Origin: Trichoplax adhaerens
Lineage: Eukaryota; Placozoa; Uniplacotomia; Trichoplacea; Trichoplacidae
Assembly (NCBI RefSeq): GCF_000150275.1
Contig: NW_002060976.1
Span: 193,281-257,280, forward strand
DNA length: 64,000 bases
Direction: 5' to 3'
Part shown: one piece after another, positions 53,702 through 64,000 of the stretch
How positions within the stretch are numbered: the stretch's first letter is position 1
Layout of the letters: the number at the start of each line of letters is the position of its first letter
Translations under genes and position numbers: made by a program
Notes under the pieces: generated by a model
Database searches by the model: none
What the model was told of the DNA's origin: nothing
The model's input: only the letters and a program-made list of their open reading frames with translations

Positions 53702-55739
53702 ATGGGTAAGCCTTATCATCGTCGAAATCGAAATATGAAACATCATAAAATGCAAGCAGCAACGGCAGAGGACGAGCCAAGCTATCCCGGCGAAGGTTGT
53801 ATATTGAAATTGAGCTAAATGACCAATTGTGGCGATAAATGATCTTAATTGTGCATCAATGTTATCCCTGTAGACGTCGTTGATGAAGAAGAATCAGGAT
53901 GGAATAAATTCCCGTTTCCTTTAGCCATGTGGGTAAGAGCACTGCAGCGATGATCAGTTCATGCAACTTGCAAATAGCATGTCACCATCTTCTTTTCTAT
54001 TGCGTTGATATTATGGTGTTGACTGCTGATGCAATACTAACTGTTAGTCTGAATTGTCAAGATATAGATACGACTCTTTATTGAGTGTAATTATTTCAAT
54101 TAAGTAACTTGTACTAGATATACTGTAAGTACATAAGAAAAGAGACAGTGTTGAAGGCTGTGCAAACTAGGCTAGAGGAAGAGAGTGAACGATGCGTGAT
54201 TGCTTAGATCTCATCTTGTTACTCGTTGGTAACAACATATCGCTCGCTATTGATTGAGTTGATTTAGCTGTTGTTCCCTTACTCATTGGGAACTTTTATT
54301 CCCTAACGGAATAAATTAAATATAGCCAGATCTAAAGTCTGCTTGATTATTTATGACTACATCCCAGCAGTTTGGATAGACTGTTGATGTGAATTCAAAT
54401 AGAATATTATCATGGATTTAGTATGCATCATAATGGTGCAAGGAGTTGATACATTACAATTTCATGCACTCTATTTGATTGCATTACATATAGGATTTTC
54501 AACATTGTGATCCGAAGAAATGCTCTGGCAGGAAATTAATGCGATTAGGCATAGTTCGCCAACTCAAAGTTTCAACGCGTTTTAATGGGATCGTTCTTAG
54601 TCCGGATGCATCACGTTATGTTTCACCAGAAGACGCCACTTTGATTGAAAAATTTGGTATTGCTGTCATTGACTGCTCGTGGGCCAAATTGCATGAGGTG
54701 CCTTTCACCAGGATGCGTTTTAGTAACTCTCGCCTGTTGCCATACTTATTAGCGACCAATCCGATTAACTATGGAAGACCTTGTAAGTTGTCCTGTGTTG
54801 AAGCTTTCGCAGCGACAATGTATATTGCAGGTAAACGATTAACCAACACATGTAATTATTGACAAGGTTGGACAATAGTTTTTGCATGATAGTCTATTAG
54901 GAGGATGATGACTTAAGATAGCTTATATTTGGATAGGATTTAAAGATTTTGCAGAAAGAGTACTGATGCCCTTCAAGTGGGGGAAAAACTTTATTGTTTT
55001 AAACAAGTATGTTGAATGTAATCATTGTTTATTCATCCGCTGCTAATGTTGGTAATATTGCATAAGTAACGGTAGTGGAAAGACCTAGACATGGCTATAG
55101 CATGGAATTGAATTTTTGTCGTAATATGATAGAGAATTATTAGAACAATATGCAAAATGTAAGACAGAAAAGGAGGTAGTCAAAGTACAGGAAAATTATA
55201 TCCTGCAATGCGAGCAAGAACGCCGAGAACGGAAGAGTATTGGTACGTAAATTTCTCAAAAAGGACTTACAGGGTTATTTCAGTTTCCATTCTTTATTAG
55301 TAAAGTGTCTTTTGTTGTTACTTTATCCGTAAGCAGAATTGGCTATTTATTAAAATAAATACCCTTTTAAACGACAATAGATCCAATGGATATTGACTTG
55401 GATAAAGAATTTTGCAATCCTAACAGACCTGAATTAGGAATGCCATCAGCGAGGTAGGCAGTAGATTTACATCTTTCTCGATTGTATTCATTTTAAGGTA
55501 GCACCCATTCTGTTATAACTGTATGAATCCCTCTTTTAATCTATAGTTATGAGCAGATGTAACGATCTTAAAATTGAATTATTTAATTGGTGAAATTATT
55601 TTTTTGACATAATCTAATTTACATCAGCTCAAGCAGCGATGAAGAGATCAATGATGTCGCTGAAAAATTGGAAGGTGTTCTAGGCGAAAATTGTAAAAAT
55701 GATTTGCCTGGTGCCGAAGCATCTGTAAATGAAAGTTAA
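53702..55739 (+). CDS. TSR3: 18S rRNA aminocarboxypropyltransferase TSR3, seven exons
   Basis: TSR3 transfers the aminocarboxypropyl group of S-adenosylmethionine to a hypermodified uridine of 18S rRNA during late 40S maturation. I read exons 53702-53795, 53874-53932, 54494-54830, 54937-55006, 55133-55242, 55381-55453 and 55628-55739. All have GT-AG borders and matching phases, giving 284 residues, near the ~310 of yeast and human TSR3. Order: a basic N-terminus ([10 protein letters not shown]), FPFPLAMW, the RLI-type HCDPKKCSG motif (about 55-63), then the DUF367 core with VIDCSWA (about 109-115) and [16 protein letters not shown] (131-147), KWGKNF, and an acidic Ser-rich tail after the conserved EFCNPNRPE. 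The start is supported by exon phase and the family-like MGK opening. Introns are short except the second (561 bp). Confidence 0.95.
54216..54315. repeat. Cluster of three perfect short hairpins in TSR3 intron 2
   Basis: Three consecutive inverted repeats: TTGTTAC/GTAACAA (54216-54235, 7-bp stem), GTTCCC/GGGAAC (54273-54293, 6-bp stem) and TTTATTCC/GGAATAAA (54295-54315, 8-bp stem). The first two loops share a CTC(G/A)TT-type core. Function unknown. Confidence 0.75.
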
Positions 55740-57373
55740 TAATACATAGCATGCTCTTATGTACATGTATATATCTCAAATTAACAAATTGCTTGGCTAG
55801 GAACACATTTTATTGTTGATGTAGCATTCAAGTATGGAATCATACTATAATGTAAATTTTTTCTACATTAATCAGTCACACAGACTTTGTATTACCATGT
55901 CATAAGTGTTTCCAAGTTGATAAATATGTATCCCTGTCAGACTACGAAAAAAAATCACTGCTACGATGCTTCTAAAGATCTAAACTTTCAATAGTTTGTC
56001 TAAATTTATTTCAATTCTTTCATTATTTTCCTGAATGATTGATTGATCTTGCAAAGATATATCATGCGTAGGACATTCATGGTTGAGAGATGAAACTGCC
56101 AGTAACGTATTCGAACTTTAACTAGACTAGCAATAAAACAATATCGAAAGAAGCTATGCTATGACACTTTTATTTATAGTTTTCACGATTACAATGCTTC
56201 CTTAATAACACTACCATTCAAGTCGCATGCATACGTCTTCGTATGACATTCCGGAAAAAGACTGTCAAAAGTGCTGCTTAATGTCAAGTCTATCAAGTCT
56301 CCTATACTTAAATTAATCATTGAAGCTTGATACGGTTTATTTTATTAATTCCCATCAGTATACAGAGCACAACGTAAATTTGTAGTATGGTCTGATTTAT
56401 TATAAGATAATGAAATAAATTGATTATTATATCACTGCAGATGACTCAAGATACAATCCATTTTAATATTCCTGTATAATTTCAATTTATGTAATAACTG
56501 AATCAACGGAAGTCTTTCAAGCGTACAACACCAATCATATATATTATAGTTCATAGCAACCCGTTTGATATATTATGTTAACATTTCAATGATTAATTAG
56601 TACAGTATGATATATGCGCTAACAATCATTTTAGTCTATTACAATTTTTAGCTCTATTTGAGTCATCTTGATATAACTTTTTAAGTTACTTTAAATTACT
56701 GCATCAAATTAAGGTCAATAAATTTAAGCGGCACTTTTGCTACTGTCAATTGGAATGGAAGGATTATAATCCAGCTGGCTTGAAATGAAAGATATTAATT
56801 ATTTTATGAACATATTTAGAAGTCATTGAAACAAGAGAAGCTCGCTATCAAGGTAACCATTTCATTTTAAATTTTAGATAGATCAAGGCAATGCAATAGC
56901 CTTATATGGAGGTAGTGACCTTCCAGTCAGCGTATTTTAAAGTGTTTGTAAAGCATTTACATAGGTCTAACCATTTCAATTTCTCTGCATAATGTATAAT
57001 ATCTATTACATATGTCATAAAAGGGATGGGATATAACGTACAACTTTATGTGTTTTGGAAAGTAGTGTACAATACAGAAAATTACGGTGTTAACGCTGAG
57101 ATGGTAATTTTGTAAGTGTACATTCATGCACGCTAATCGCAAATAGATGAGATACATTATCAATCGATCGTTGAGTAAAAGGCCGCCAAATTAACTGTAG
57201 ACGAGGAATAAATGTACTGGAAATCTCAGTTTTCATTCTTCTTAGTGGTATTGCCAATATTGAAATTGAAATACTCGTATGTACTGCACATAATTGCAAG
57301 AAGATGCTACTTGAAAGATCATTCGGAGTGTTTATCATATCTTGTACCCAGAAACAGCTAGCATCCCAGCCTT
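55740..57373. other. Intergenic region between convergent TSR3 and ANKRD54
   Basis: AT-rich, presumably containing the two 3' UTRs. No further exon recognised. Minus-strand frames at 56957-57338 continue past the ANKRD54 stop and match nothing known. Confidence 0.5.
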
Positions 57374-60300
57374 CTAATCTATTTTCTGCTTCTTAATACT
57401 CAAAGAAGCAAAATCAGCTAGTAACTGATTGACATGACTCACCTACAATAAATAGATATTTCGACAAAAGCGAAAACAGTCATTTGAAAAAGTATAAATT
57501 AAAAATACGATTTTCGTACAGCATCGCGATGTACTGTACTGTATATCTTTCTATATTGTACGCCTTTAGTGAGCAACAAATGTGCAGCATTACCTCTTTC
57601 GCTGTCGTTGAAATACTAATACGATTCGTGAGCATTTCAAGGTCATCTATATCTTTGTCGGTTGCATCTACATTCTTGGAGCTTTTAAGATAGTGCTTGA
57701 GCAATTTAACAACCTAAATTGGCGTGAATTCGTAAAGTATTTAGTGTTGTATTCCATCAACGCAAATAACATTCTATACTCGTACCTCCGTTAATTTTGC
57801 CTTTAATCCAGTTATATCGCATGAACAGCTTTCATCTTCATCTAATATACGTAAGTGCGATAATGCCAAATGTAGTGGTGTTATACCGTTAAAATCTGTA
57901 GCATCCACGCTAGTTCCTGGAATGACATAGCAAAAGCATAAAACTGATCGTTTTCTTAGAACTACAGTAAAAATAGGTTTCATCAACTTTAGTATTTCAT
58001 TGATAAAATTTGACCACGAACCTGCGCCCATCAATGTAGTCAGAACTTCAATATTACTAGAGCAGGCAGCTGAAATTAACAATAGTGAGTTGTCTACTGT
58101 TCTCTTACATTAGTTATCGAAAGTATTTGACTTTAACAATTCCAATGGAGTGTATGATTTACCTAAATGTAAAGGTGTATTTCCGTTGCAATCACGTTGA
58201 TGGACATCTGCCCCATTTTCGATTAATACCTTGACTGTAAATTTCATTTACTGTTAATGTAAGTATAGCACACACCGTACGATAGCAGCTTAAGCATAAA
58301 ATTGAACAATATCTATTTGATAATGTCGTAAAGTTATTAATACTCGTACTTTGTACTGTTTCAATCAATAATGTAATTTTAAAATGTAACAAGATGATGA
58401 GAGCCCCAAATTGGAGTCTATGAGAAACAATTTGATCACGAATAACGTATACAGAGTAGTAGTATGGAAGTGATAGCTTTTCAATTTAGCAAACTAGAGT
58501 AACAAGAGTAATTAAGTGAACAGATAGCTACGATCTACAAGCTACTACTATAATAACACTTCCTCATATTTATATTACACCAATTTCATCAGCTACATGG
58601 TATAAACACAAGCATATTCCACCGCAAAGTTAGGATAAGACGATACCAATAGGATAGATTGGTTGCAATAGTCTTACCAATGCCATTATGGCCTAAATTG
58701 GCAGCGACGTGGAGGGCAGTTCTGCGTTTATCATCAGCCGCTCTCACATTAACACCACGATGAATGAGTTGACAAACTACAGTCAAAGACAGACATATCA
58801 AGCAATATTTTAAGCAACTTCGGCTGAAAAGACGTTGGATATACTGCAGTATAATCCAAAGTGACTATTGCTAATTGTACAATTACTTATAGATGGTTAT
58901 TTACGGTAGGTTATTGCATTCCCTAATTTTAATTTACTCTAAACTGAACTACAGAACAACTATTCTAGTCTAAGTTGCCCGAGTTTTAACCGCATCATCA
59001 CTATCTTTACATTGATTTCTATTTCATCGATGATACGATTCAATAACGATGCAATCACTTTACCTAGTTGAATATTTCCTTCAGTTGCAGCTCGTATTAG
59101 CCTTCTTTCCACTGTCAAAGTAAAAATGAATTCATCTGATCATCTCTACAATATTGACAACATGTCGTTCAACAATTACTCCAGCAGATGGCTCTTTTAC
59201 AGCCAATTTGAAATTATCTGCAGTAGTAATGGTAATGTACTGAAAGCTTTGATACTGATTTTGCAGTCATTTTACATCAGCTATACGAGTATGCTCTTAA
59301 CTCTGTTCTCTATGACTACATGGGTATCGCTGATTAGGCTGCTATTGACAATTTCGACTATTTGTATACGTAGAATAGCAGTCATGATCCATGATCATGA
59401 CGCCTTTTACTGAATAAAATGATGGTAAGTGGTACTGATTGCTAAGGTACGAGCTAGACTAAAGCGATATAAACTATCTACTGCACTTTCTATCAATGCT
59501 GTTATCTTGACGAGGAATCCTAGTTGTCGCAGATTAGGCTGTTATTGACAATTTTGACTATTTGTACTCGTAGAATAGCGTTGATGATACAAGTTCTCGA
59601 TGTCTTCTACTCGATAAATAGATGTTATATCGTACTGAAAGTAAGGGTACAAACTACACTAAAGCTTTACAAAATGTCTACGCCATTTCAATCAAGATTT
59701 TGATATAGACGAGGAATGATGGGTGTTGACGATCAGGACGTTATTGACAATTTTGACAACTGCATTTGTACTCAACATGTAGAATAGCATTCATGATACA
59801 AGTTCTTGACGCCTTTTGCTATGTCGTACTGATACAAACTGCCTACTTCACGTTCTATCAATAATTTGATATCGATGAGGAATGATGGGCTATTTTTGAT
59901 TAAGACATTATTGACAATTTTGACTATTTGTACACGTAGAATAGTATGGATGCTACTAGCTCTTGACCCTTTTGCTATGTCCAACAGATACAATTGTATG
60001 TTCCACTTTCTATCCCTACTTTGATATAGACGAGGAATGATGGTATCACTGATTAGGACATTATGGACAATTTTTGACTATTTGTATTCGTAGAATAGCA
60101 TTCCTGATACAAACTCTTGACGCCTTCTACTAGATAAACGGATGCTATGTCGTCCTCCACTTCCTATCAATACTTTAATATAGACGAGAAATGATGGGTA
60201 TTGCTGATTAGGACGCGTTATTGACAATTTTGACTACTTGTACTCGTAGAATGGCGTTTCAGTCATGATAGAAGTGCTTGACATCTTTTACTGGATAAAC

Positions 60301-61216
60301 GAATGCTATATGGTCCTGCTACAAACTTTCGGCTCCACTTGCCATCAATACTTTGATATGGACAAAGCGTGATGGGTATCGCTGATTAGGACGTTATTGA
60401 CAACTTTGACTATTTGTACTGGTAGAATAATGATACAACTGCTTGACATCTTTTACAGGATAAAGGAAGGCTATATCGTGCAGATACAAACTCTCTGCTC
60501 CACTTGCTATCAATACTTTGAAGTAGACGAGAAATGATGGGTATTGCTGATTAGGACGCGTTATTGACAATTTTGACAACTTGTACTCGTAGAATGGCGT
60601 TACAGTAATGGTTACTAGTGCTTGACATCTTTTACTGGATAAATCAAAGCTATATCGTCATGCTACAAGCTCTCTGCTCCACTTACTATCAATACTTTGA
60701 TATGGACGAGAAATGATGGGTATTGCTGATTAGGACCCGTTATTGACAATTTTGACTACTTGTACTCATAGAATGGCATTACAGTCATGATACAAGTGCT
60801 TGCCATCTTTTACTGCATAAACGAAACCTATATCGCCCTGCTACAAACTCTCCGCTCCACTTGCTATCGATACTTTGATATAGACGAAGCATGATAGGTA
60901 TCGCTGATTAGGACATTATTGACAACTTTGACTATTTGTACTCGTAGAATGGCATGACAGTCATGATACAAGTGCTTGACATCTTTTACTGGATAAATGG
61001 ATGTTATATCGTAATGATTGATTGTAAAGGTAGGTGATAGAAGAAAGCAATCCAAACTATTTCCTCCACTTGCAACTTACTATCAATACTTTTATATGGA
61101 CGTGGAATCTTGGATCGGCTGGTGACTTTGTACTTCCTCTTATAATATCGATCGTGCACTTGAATTTTGGTCAGGACTTCATAAGCCATATCTTCACCAC
61201 TTGCCAGTTCGTCCAT
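57374..61216 (-). CDS. ANKRD54: Ankyrin repeat domain protein 54, eight exons
   Basis: Minus-strand exons are 61216-61081, 59111-59064, 58776-58678, 58234-58163, 58069-58022, 57916-57786, 57713-57594 and 57442-57374. All have GT-AG borders and consistent phases, giving 240 residues (human about 300, with a longer low-complexity N-terminus). After a basic N-terminus come about four ankyrin repeats, visible as ERRLIRAATEGN, DDKRRTALHVAANLGHNG, CNGNTPLHLAACSSN and DFNGITPLHLALSHL. The ANKRD54-type tail follows: SHLRIL, a KLLKHYL helix, DDLEMLTNRISISTTAKE and NQLLADFASLSI before the stop. This tail decides the orthology. In vertebrates ANKRD54 is a shuttling adaptor that binds Src-family and BTK kinases. 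The start ATG has an in-frame stop just upstream. Intron 1 (1969 bp) is mostly a tandem-repeat array. Confidence 0.93.
59290..61060. repeat. Tandem repeat array in ANKRD54 intron 1, ~150-200 bp unit, about ten copies
   Basis: The plus-strand anchor TTATTGACAATTTTGACTATTTG recurs near 59344, 59543, 59742, 59909, 60060, 60218, 60394, 60560, 60739 and 60916. Each unit also has GTACTCGTAGAATGGC, CATGATACAAGTGCTTGACATCTTTTACTGGATAAA, GCTATATCGTC-TGCTACAAACTCTC, CTATCAATACTTTGATAT and GACGAG-AATGATGGGTAT blocks. The last two resemble the exon 1/intron 1 junction of ANKRD54 (61076-61110). Short minus-strand frames such as 60394-60579 and 60864-61055 are repeat by-products. Confidence 0.92.
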
Positions 61217-61225
61217 TCTCTATTA

Positions 61226-61378
61226 TTTCAACTCCTCTAATTCCAATTCACTTTTCACACCAATAGCATCTACTCCGATAAGTGTTGAACCCTTCAAGAT
61301 CTTTTCTCCTTGGCTGTAGACGATTAATCTACAATCTACTGTAGACTGCCTAAGTGCATCTGCAACAATATCAATCGT
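61226..61378 (-). other. 51-codon open frame directly upstream of the ANKRD54 start, same frame
   Basis: On the minus strand an open frame without ATG encodes a plausible-looking segment (VADALRQSTVDCRLIVYS, then KGSTLIGVDAIG and ELELEELK). It ends in TAA-TAG one codon before the ANKRD54 ATG. An acceptor-like TTGTTGCAG lies at its upstream end, near 61365. It could be 5' UTR, the last exon of an unrecognised gene, or a lost N-terminal extension. No family recognised. Confidence 0.3.
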
Positions 61379-62294
61379 TTAAATACAATATTATAATTGC
61401 CGTTGAAAACTCATGGCTATAACTGTTGTAATAAGCCGATTTTCATCTCTCAATTAGCCCTTGCAGACACGATGACAATTAAGGAAATCAACTTGCAATT
61501 TTCTACTCCACATCAAGTCCAAAAAATGCCTAAAATACCCCCCAAAAGTCGCGACCACTGTCTAGGTCTAGGCGAGCACTGTCGCCATTTCCAGCGTTGC
61601 TAGGATAGTTGAAAGGATTGTTGCAGCCTAGTAGGCTATTTTTGATGACCCGTTCATGAGTGAGCATCGCATACTAATCCTAGTTGATTTATGATCGGCG
61701 GTCGTCGATGGTGGAATTTGTCCTTCGTAGGCAATGGAGCTTTAGCTTAGGCAAGGTTGTGTATAACTAATGTCGCAAATTGCGGCATAATAGCCAGTGT
61801 AAGATTTAGAATAGACATGGTTGTATACGACATCTATTTTACTCGCTATTTTGCGAGCATAATCCTACATGAATTGTAATAAATTTATCATTCCTAATCA
61901 TTCCAATCCATCAATATGAATGATACAGTAGGTTATTTAGGATTGATTGCAGCCATTGCAATCTTTCTAGCGGTTATACCATCATCATGCGGATTTTAAA
62001 GTTTTGCGGTCTGCATGCATGAAGACTGTGAGCTATCTAAGTACACTACTGACCACCACCCAGTGTTTCGACCACTATACTGTAGCATGGCCTAAACGAC
62101 AACAGTTTGCAGGAAGCTGGATAACCTTAAGGTCAACTACCCAATCATGACTACTGCCCCTGGTAGATGGCAAGGGAGTAGAGGTTGGATTGCCATTTCA
62201 ATATGGCGTTTCAGCATCGCTGAAATCATTTGCAAATTTGCAAACTTTCTCCCAACTTTTAACTTATTATTGGCAGCCATTGCATCGATGAAAG
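61379..62294. promoter_or_regulatory. Divergent intergenic region of ANKRD54 and the GGT-like gene
   Basis: About 0.9 kb between a minus-strand and a plus-strand gene, with locally raised CpG content (for example 61540-61610) compared with the rest of the window. It probably carries both promoters. No specific binding site or TATA box can be assigned. Overlapping frames on both strands at 62137-62373 match no known protein. Confidence 0.4.
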
Positions 62295-62537
62295 ATGGAG
62301 TTTCATTCTCGACGTTCTCCAGATTATCTGTCGCCATGGATGTGTAGCAAGTAGTCAACCCCTTGCGAGTCAAGTAGGCTTGGAGATTCTACGCCAAGGT
62401 GGTAATGCTGCTGATGCTGCAGTTGGTGTGGCCGCGGCACTCAATGTCACCGAGCCTTGCAGTACTGGCATCGGAGGGGATTGCTTTTGCTTGTTTTATC
62501 ATGCAGGCAAAAAGCAAGTGCTTGGATTAAATGCCAG
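62295..62537 (+). CDS. Gamma-glutamyltranspeptidase-like (YwrD-type) gene, first exon, with one-base frameshift
   Basis: The first exon of a GGT-family gene. ATG at 62295 opens MEFHSRRSP, which matches the SRRSP-V start of YwrD-type family members. After CCA (62319-62321) the frame slips by one base. From 62324 the family sequence continues as [48 protein letters not shown] and KKQVLGLNA, ending at the donor AG|GTTAGG (62537, phase 2). One extra base near 62322-62323 explains the break. Family enzymes are self-cleaving N-terminal nucleophile hydrolases acting on gamma-glutamyl compounds such as glutathione. The catalytic Thr lies much later, beyond the window. Whether this is a pseudogene or a sequencing error cannot be decided here. 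Confidence 0.85.
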
Positions 62538-62639
62538 GTTAGGCTAATATTATTACATTGAGAGTACTGTAGAGAGAGAGTAGAACGTCTTGCAAGAAGA
62601 CGTTCGATTTCGACTGCTATCCTTAAACCATACGATGAT

Positions 62640-64000
62640 TTATCTCTTCATCCAATGTCGTCTTGTGTTTTTGCTGGTTGGATGACAATGTATTTTTGCT
62701 TTTTGGATGATAATGATGCTAGCATAGAATAGGAGTATAGTATTTTTGCTAAGATGGTGCCACCTCCCTCTACAATGTCGTGTTGTATTTTTACTTGTTT
62801 GATGATAACGATCCTAGCATGGAATAGGAGTAGTGTGAGATTGCTAGGATAGTGTCTAACATTCTTGCATTCAGCAAGGATAGCGCAACGTCTTAAGAAA
62901 GTGTCATCATTCTTACTCTACTCTTCTACCACTAGACTTATTCAATAGGATGATCCACCTCTCTCTACAATGTCGTGTTGTATTTTTACTTGTTTGATGA
63001 TAACGACCCTAGCATGGAAAAGGAGTAGTGTGCGATTGCTAGGATGGTGTCTAATATTCTTGCATTCAGCAAGGATAGTGTAACGTCTAGAGAAAGTGTC
63101 ATCATTCTTACTCTACTCTTCTGCAACTAGACTTATTCAATAGGATGATCCATATCTCTCTACAATGTCGTGTTGTATTTTGGCTTGTTTGATGATGACG
63201 ATGCTAGCATGGAATAGGAGTATAGTATTTTTGCTTGCTTGAAGCTAACGATGCTAGCATGGAATAGAAGTAGTGTGCGATTGCTAGGATGGTGTCTAAC
63301 GTTCTTGCATTCAGCAAGGATAGCGTAACGTCTAGAGAAGGTGTCATCATTCTTACTCTACTCTTCTACAACTAGACTTACTCAATAGGATGATCCATAT
63401 ATCTCTACAATGTCGTGTTGTATTTTGGTTTGTTTGATGATGACGATGCTAGCATGGAATAGGAATAGCGTGCGACTGTTAAGATGCTATCCTAGATCAG
63501 GCTAACAATCTTGCATTCAGAATGGATAGCGTAACTTCTTGAGAAAGTATCATCATACTTACTCTACTCTTCTACATCTAGACCTATTCAGTAAGATAAT
63601 CCATATCTCTCTACAATGTCGCATCGTATTTTTGCTTGTTTAATGATAATGATGCTAGAATGGAACAGGAATAGCGTGCAAATGCTAAGATGGTGTCCTA
63701 GGTCGGGCTAACATTCTTGCATTCAGCAAAGATAGCATAACATCTTGAGAAAGTATCATCATTCTCACTCAACTCTTCTACACCTAGACCTATTCAATAA
63801 GATGATCCATAGCTCTCTACAATGTCGTGTTGTGTTTTAGCTTGTTTGATGATAATGACATTATAGTGGAATGGAAGTAGCGTTCAATTGCTAAGATAGT
63901 GTCCTAGGCTTCCGTGTCTTAATTAAGTTAAGCCAACATCCTTGCATTCCGCTAGGGGAGCGGGATCAACATGGATCTGGAAGTTCTAGAGTCAAAAATA
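62640..64000. repeat. Tandem repeat array in intron 1 of the GGT-like gene, ~195-245 bp unit
   Basis: The anchor TACAATGTCGTGTTGTATTTT recurs near 62771, 62966, 63161, 63406, 63612 and 63818, with a worn copy near 62655. Units contain 'cttgtttgatgataacgatgctagcatggaatagga', GTGCGATTGCTAGGATGGTGTCTAA, CATTCTTGCATTCAGCAAGGATAGCGTAACGTCT, AGAAAGTGTCATCATTCTTACTCTACTCTTCTAC and ACTAGACTTATTCAATAGGATGATCCATAT. Copies after 63406 insert GATC-GGCTAA text. The array may continue past the window edge. Confidence 0.93.

Noticed and set aside
60394-61055. Repeated minus-strand peptides (for example DIASVYPVKDVKHLYHD) that look like a repeat protein
   Set aside because: They arise from the intronic tandem array; frames shift between units and stops are frequent.
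62137-62373. Overlapping open frames on both strands at the GGT-like start
   Set aside because: The minus-strand frame is antisense to the recognised exon in part, and neither frame resembles a known family.

Overview
This window is AT-rich eukaryotic nuclear DNA from an animal. It contains intron-bearing orthologues of conserved eukaryotic and animal genes (TSR3, ANKRD54, a gamma-glutamyltranspeptidase-like gene), three single-exon rhodopsin-family GPCRs, a HARBI1-like nuclease and relics of Ty3/gypsy-type LTR retrotransposons. Short AT-rich introns plus many intronless class A GPCRs suggest an early-branching animal such as a placozoan. That assignment is inference; nothing in the window proves it. 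There is one 50-base assembly gap (1527-1576). I see no rRNA, tRNA or CRISPR array.

Layout. Positions 1-11 kb are almost gene-free: the end of an LTR (family A, 1-273), a degenerate ~195-bp tandem repeat (3.1-3.9 kb), a solo LTR (family B, 4678-5090) with a perfect 5-bp target duplication, an LTR-like block (6.9-7.5 kb) and a poly(A)-tailed retroposon-like block (10.26-10.65 kb). Three paralogous plus-strand GPCR genes follow at 11.3, 27.0 and 41.8 kb. Between and around them lie more retroelement relics: a 5' LTR with primer-binding site at 17.7-18.7 kb, an RNase H fragment with 3' LTR at 18.99-20.24 kb, a family A solo LTR at 38.3 kb, family C solo LTRs at 31.8 and 44.1 kb, and a family B solo LTR at 44.9 kb. 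Tandem or direct repeats sit at 35.3-36.1 and 43.5-44.05 kb. A two-exon HARBI1-like nuclease gene on the minus strand (47.9-49.5 kb) has an open frame but has lost two of its three expected catalytic acidic residues.

From 51 kb onward the window is gene-dense and also rich in tandem repeats. TSR3 (plus, seven exons, 53702-55739) is followed by ANKRD54 (minus, eight exons, 57374-61216). A GGT-like gene (plus) starts at 62295 and runs off the right edge; its first exon carries a one-base frameshift. ANKRD54 and the GGT-like gene are divergent across about 1.1 kb, and the first intron of each holds a tandem-repeat array. The ANKRD54 array contains repeated copies resembling that gene's own exon 1/intron 1 junction.

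The genes do not form a pathway. TSR3 modifies 18S rRNA, ANKRD54 is an ankyrin-repeat adaptor, GGT-like proteins act on gamma-glutamyl compounds, and the GPCRs are a local paralogue set with unknown ligands. I did not find a convincing new multi-gene system. The most unusual items are the ANKRD54 intron array, the catalytically altered HARBI1-like gene, the frameshifted GGT-like start and the set of LTR families present mainly as solo LTRs.
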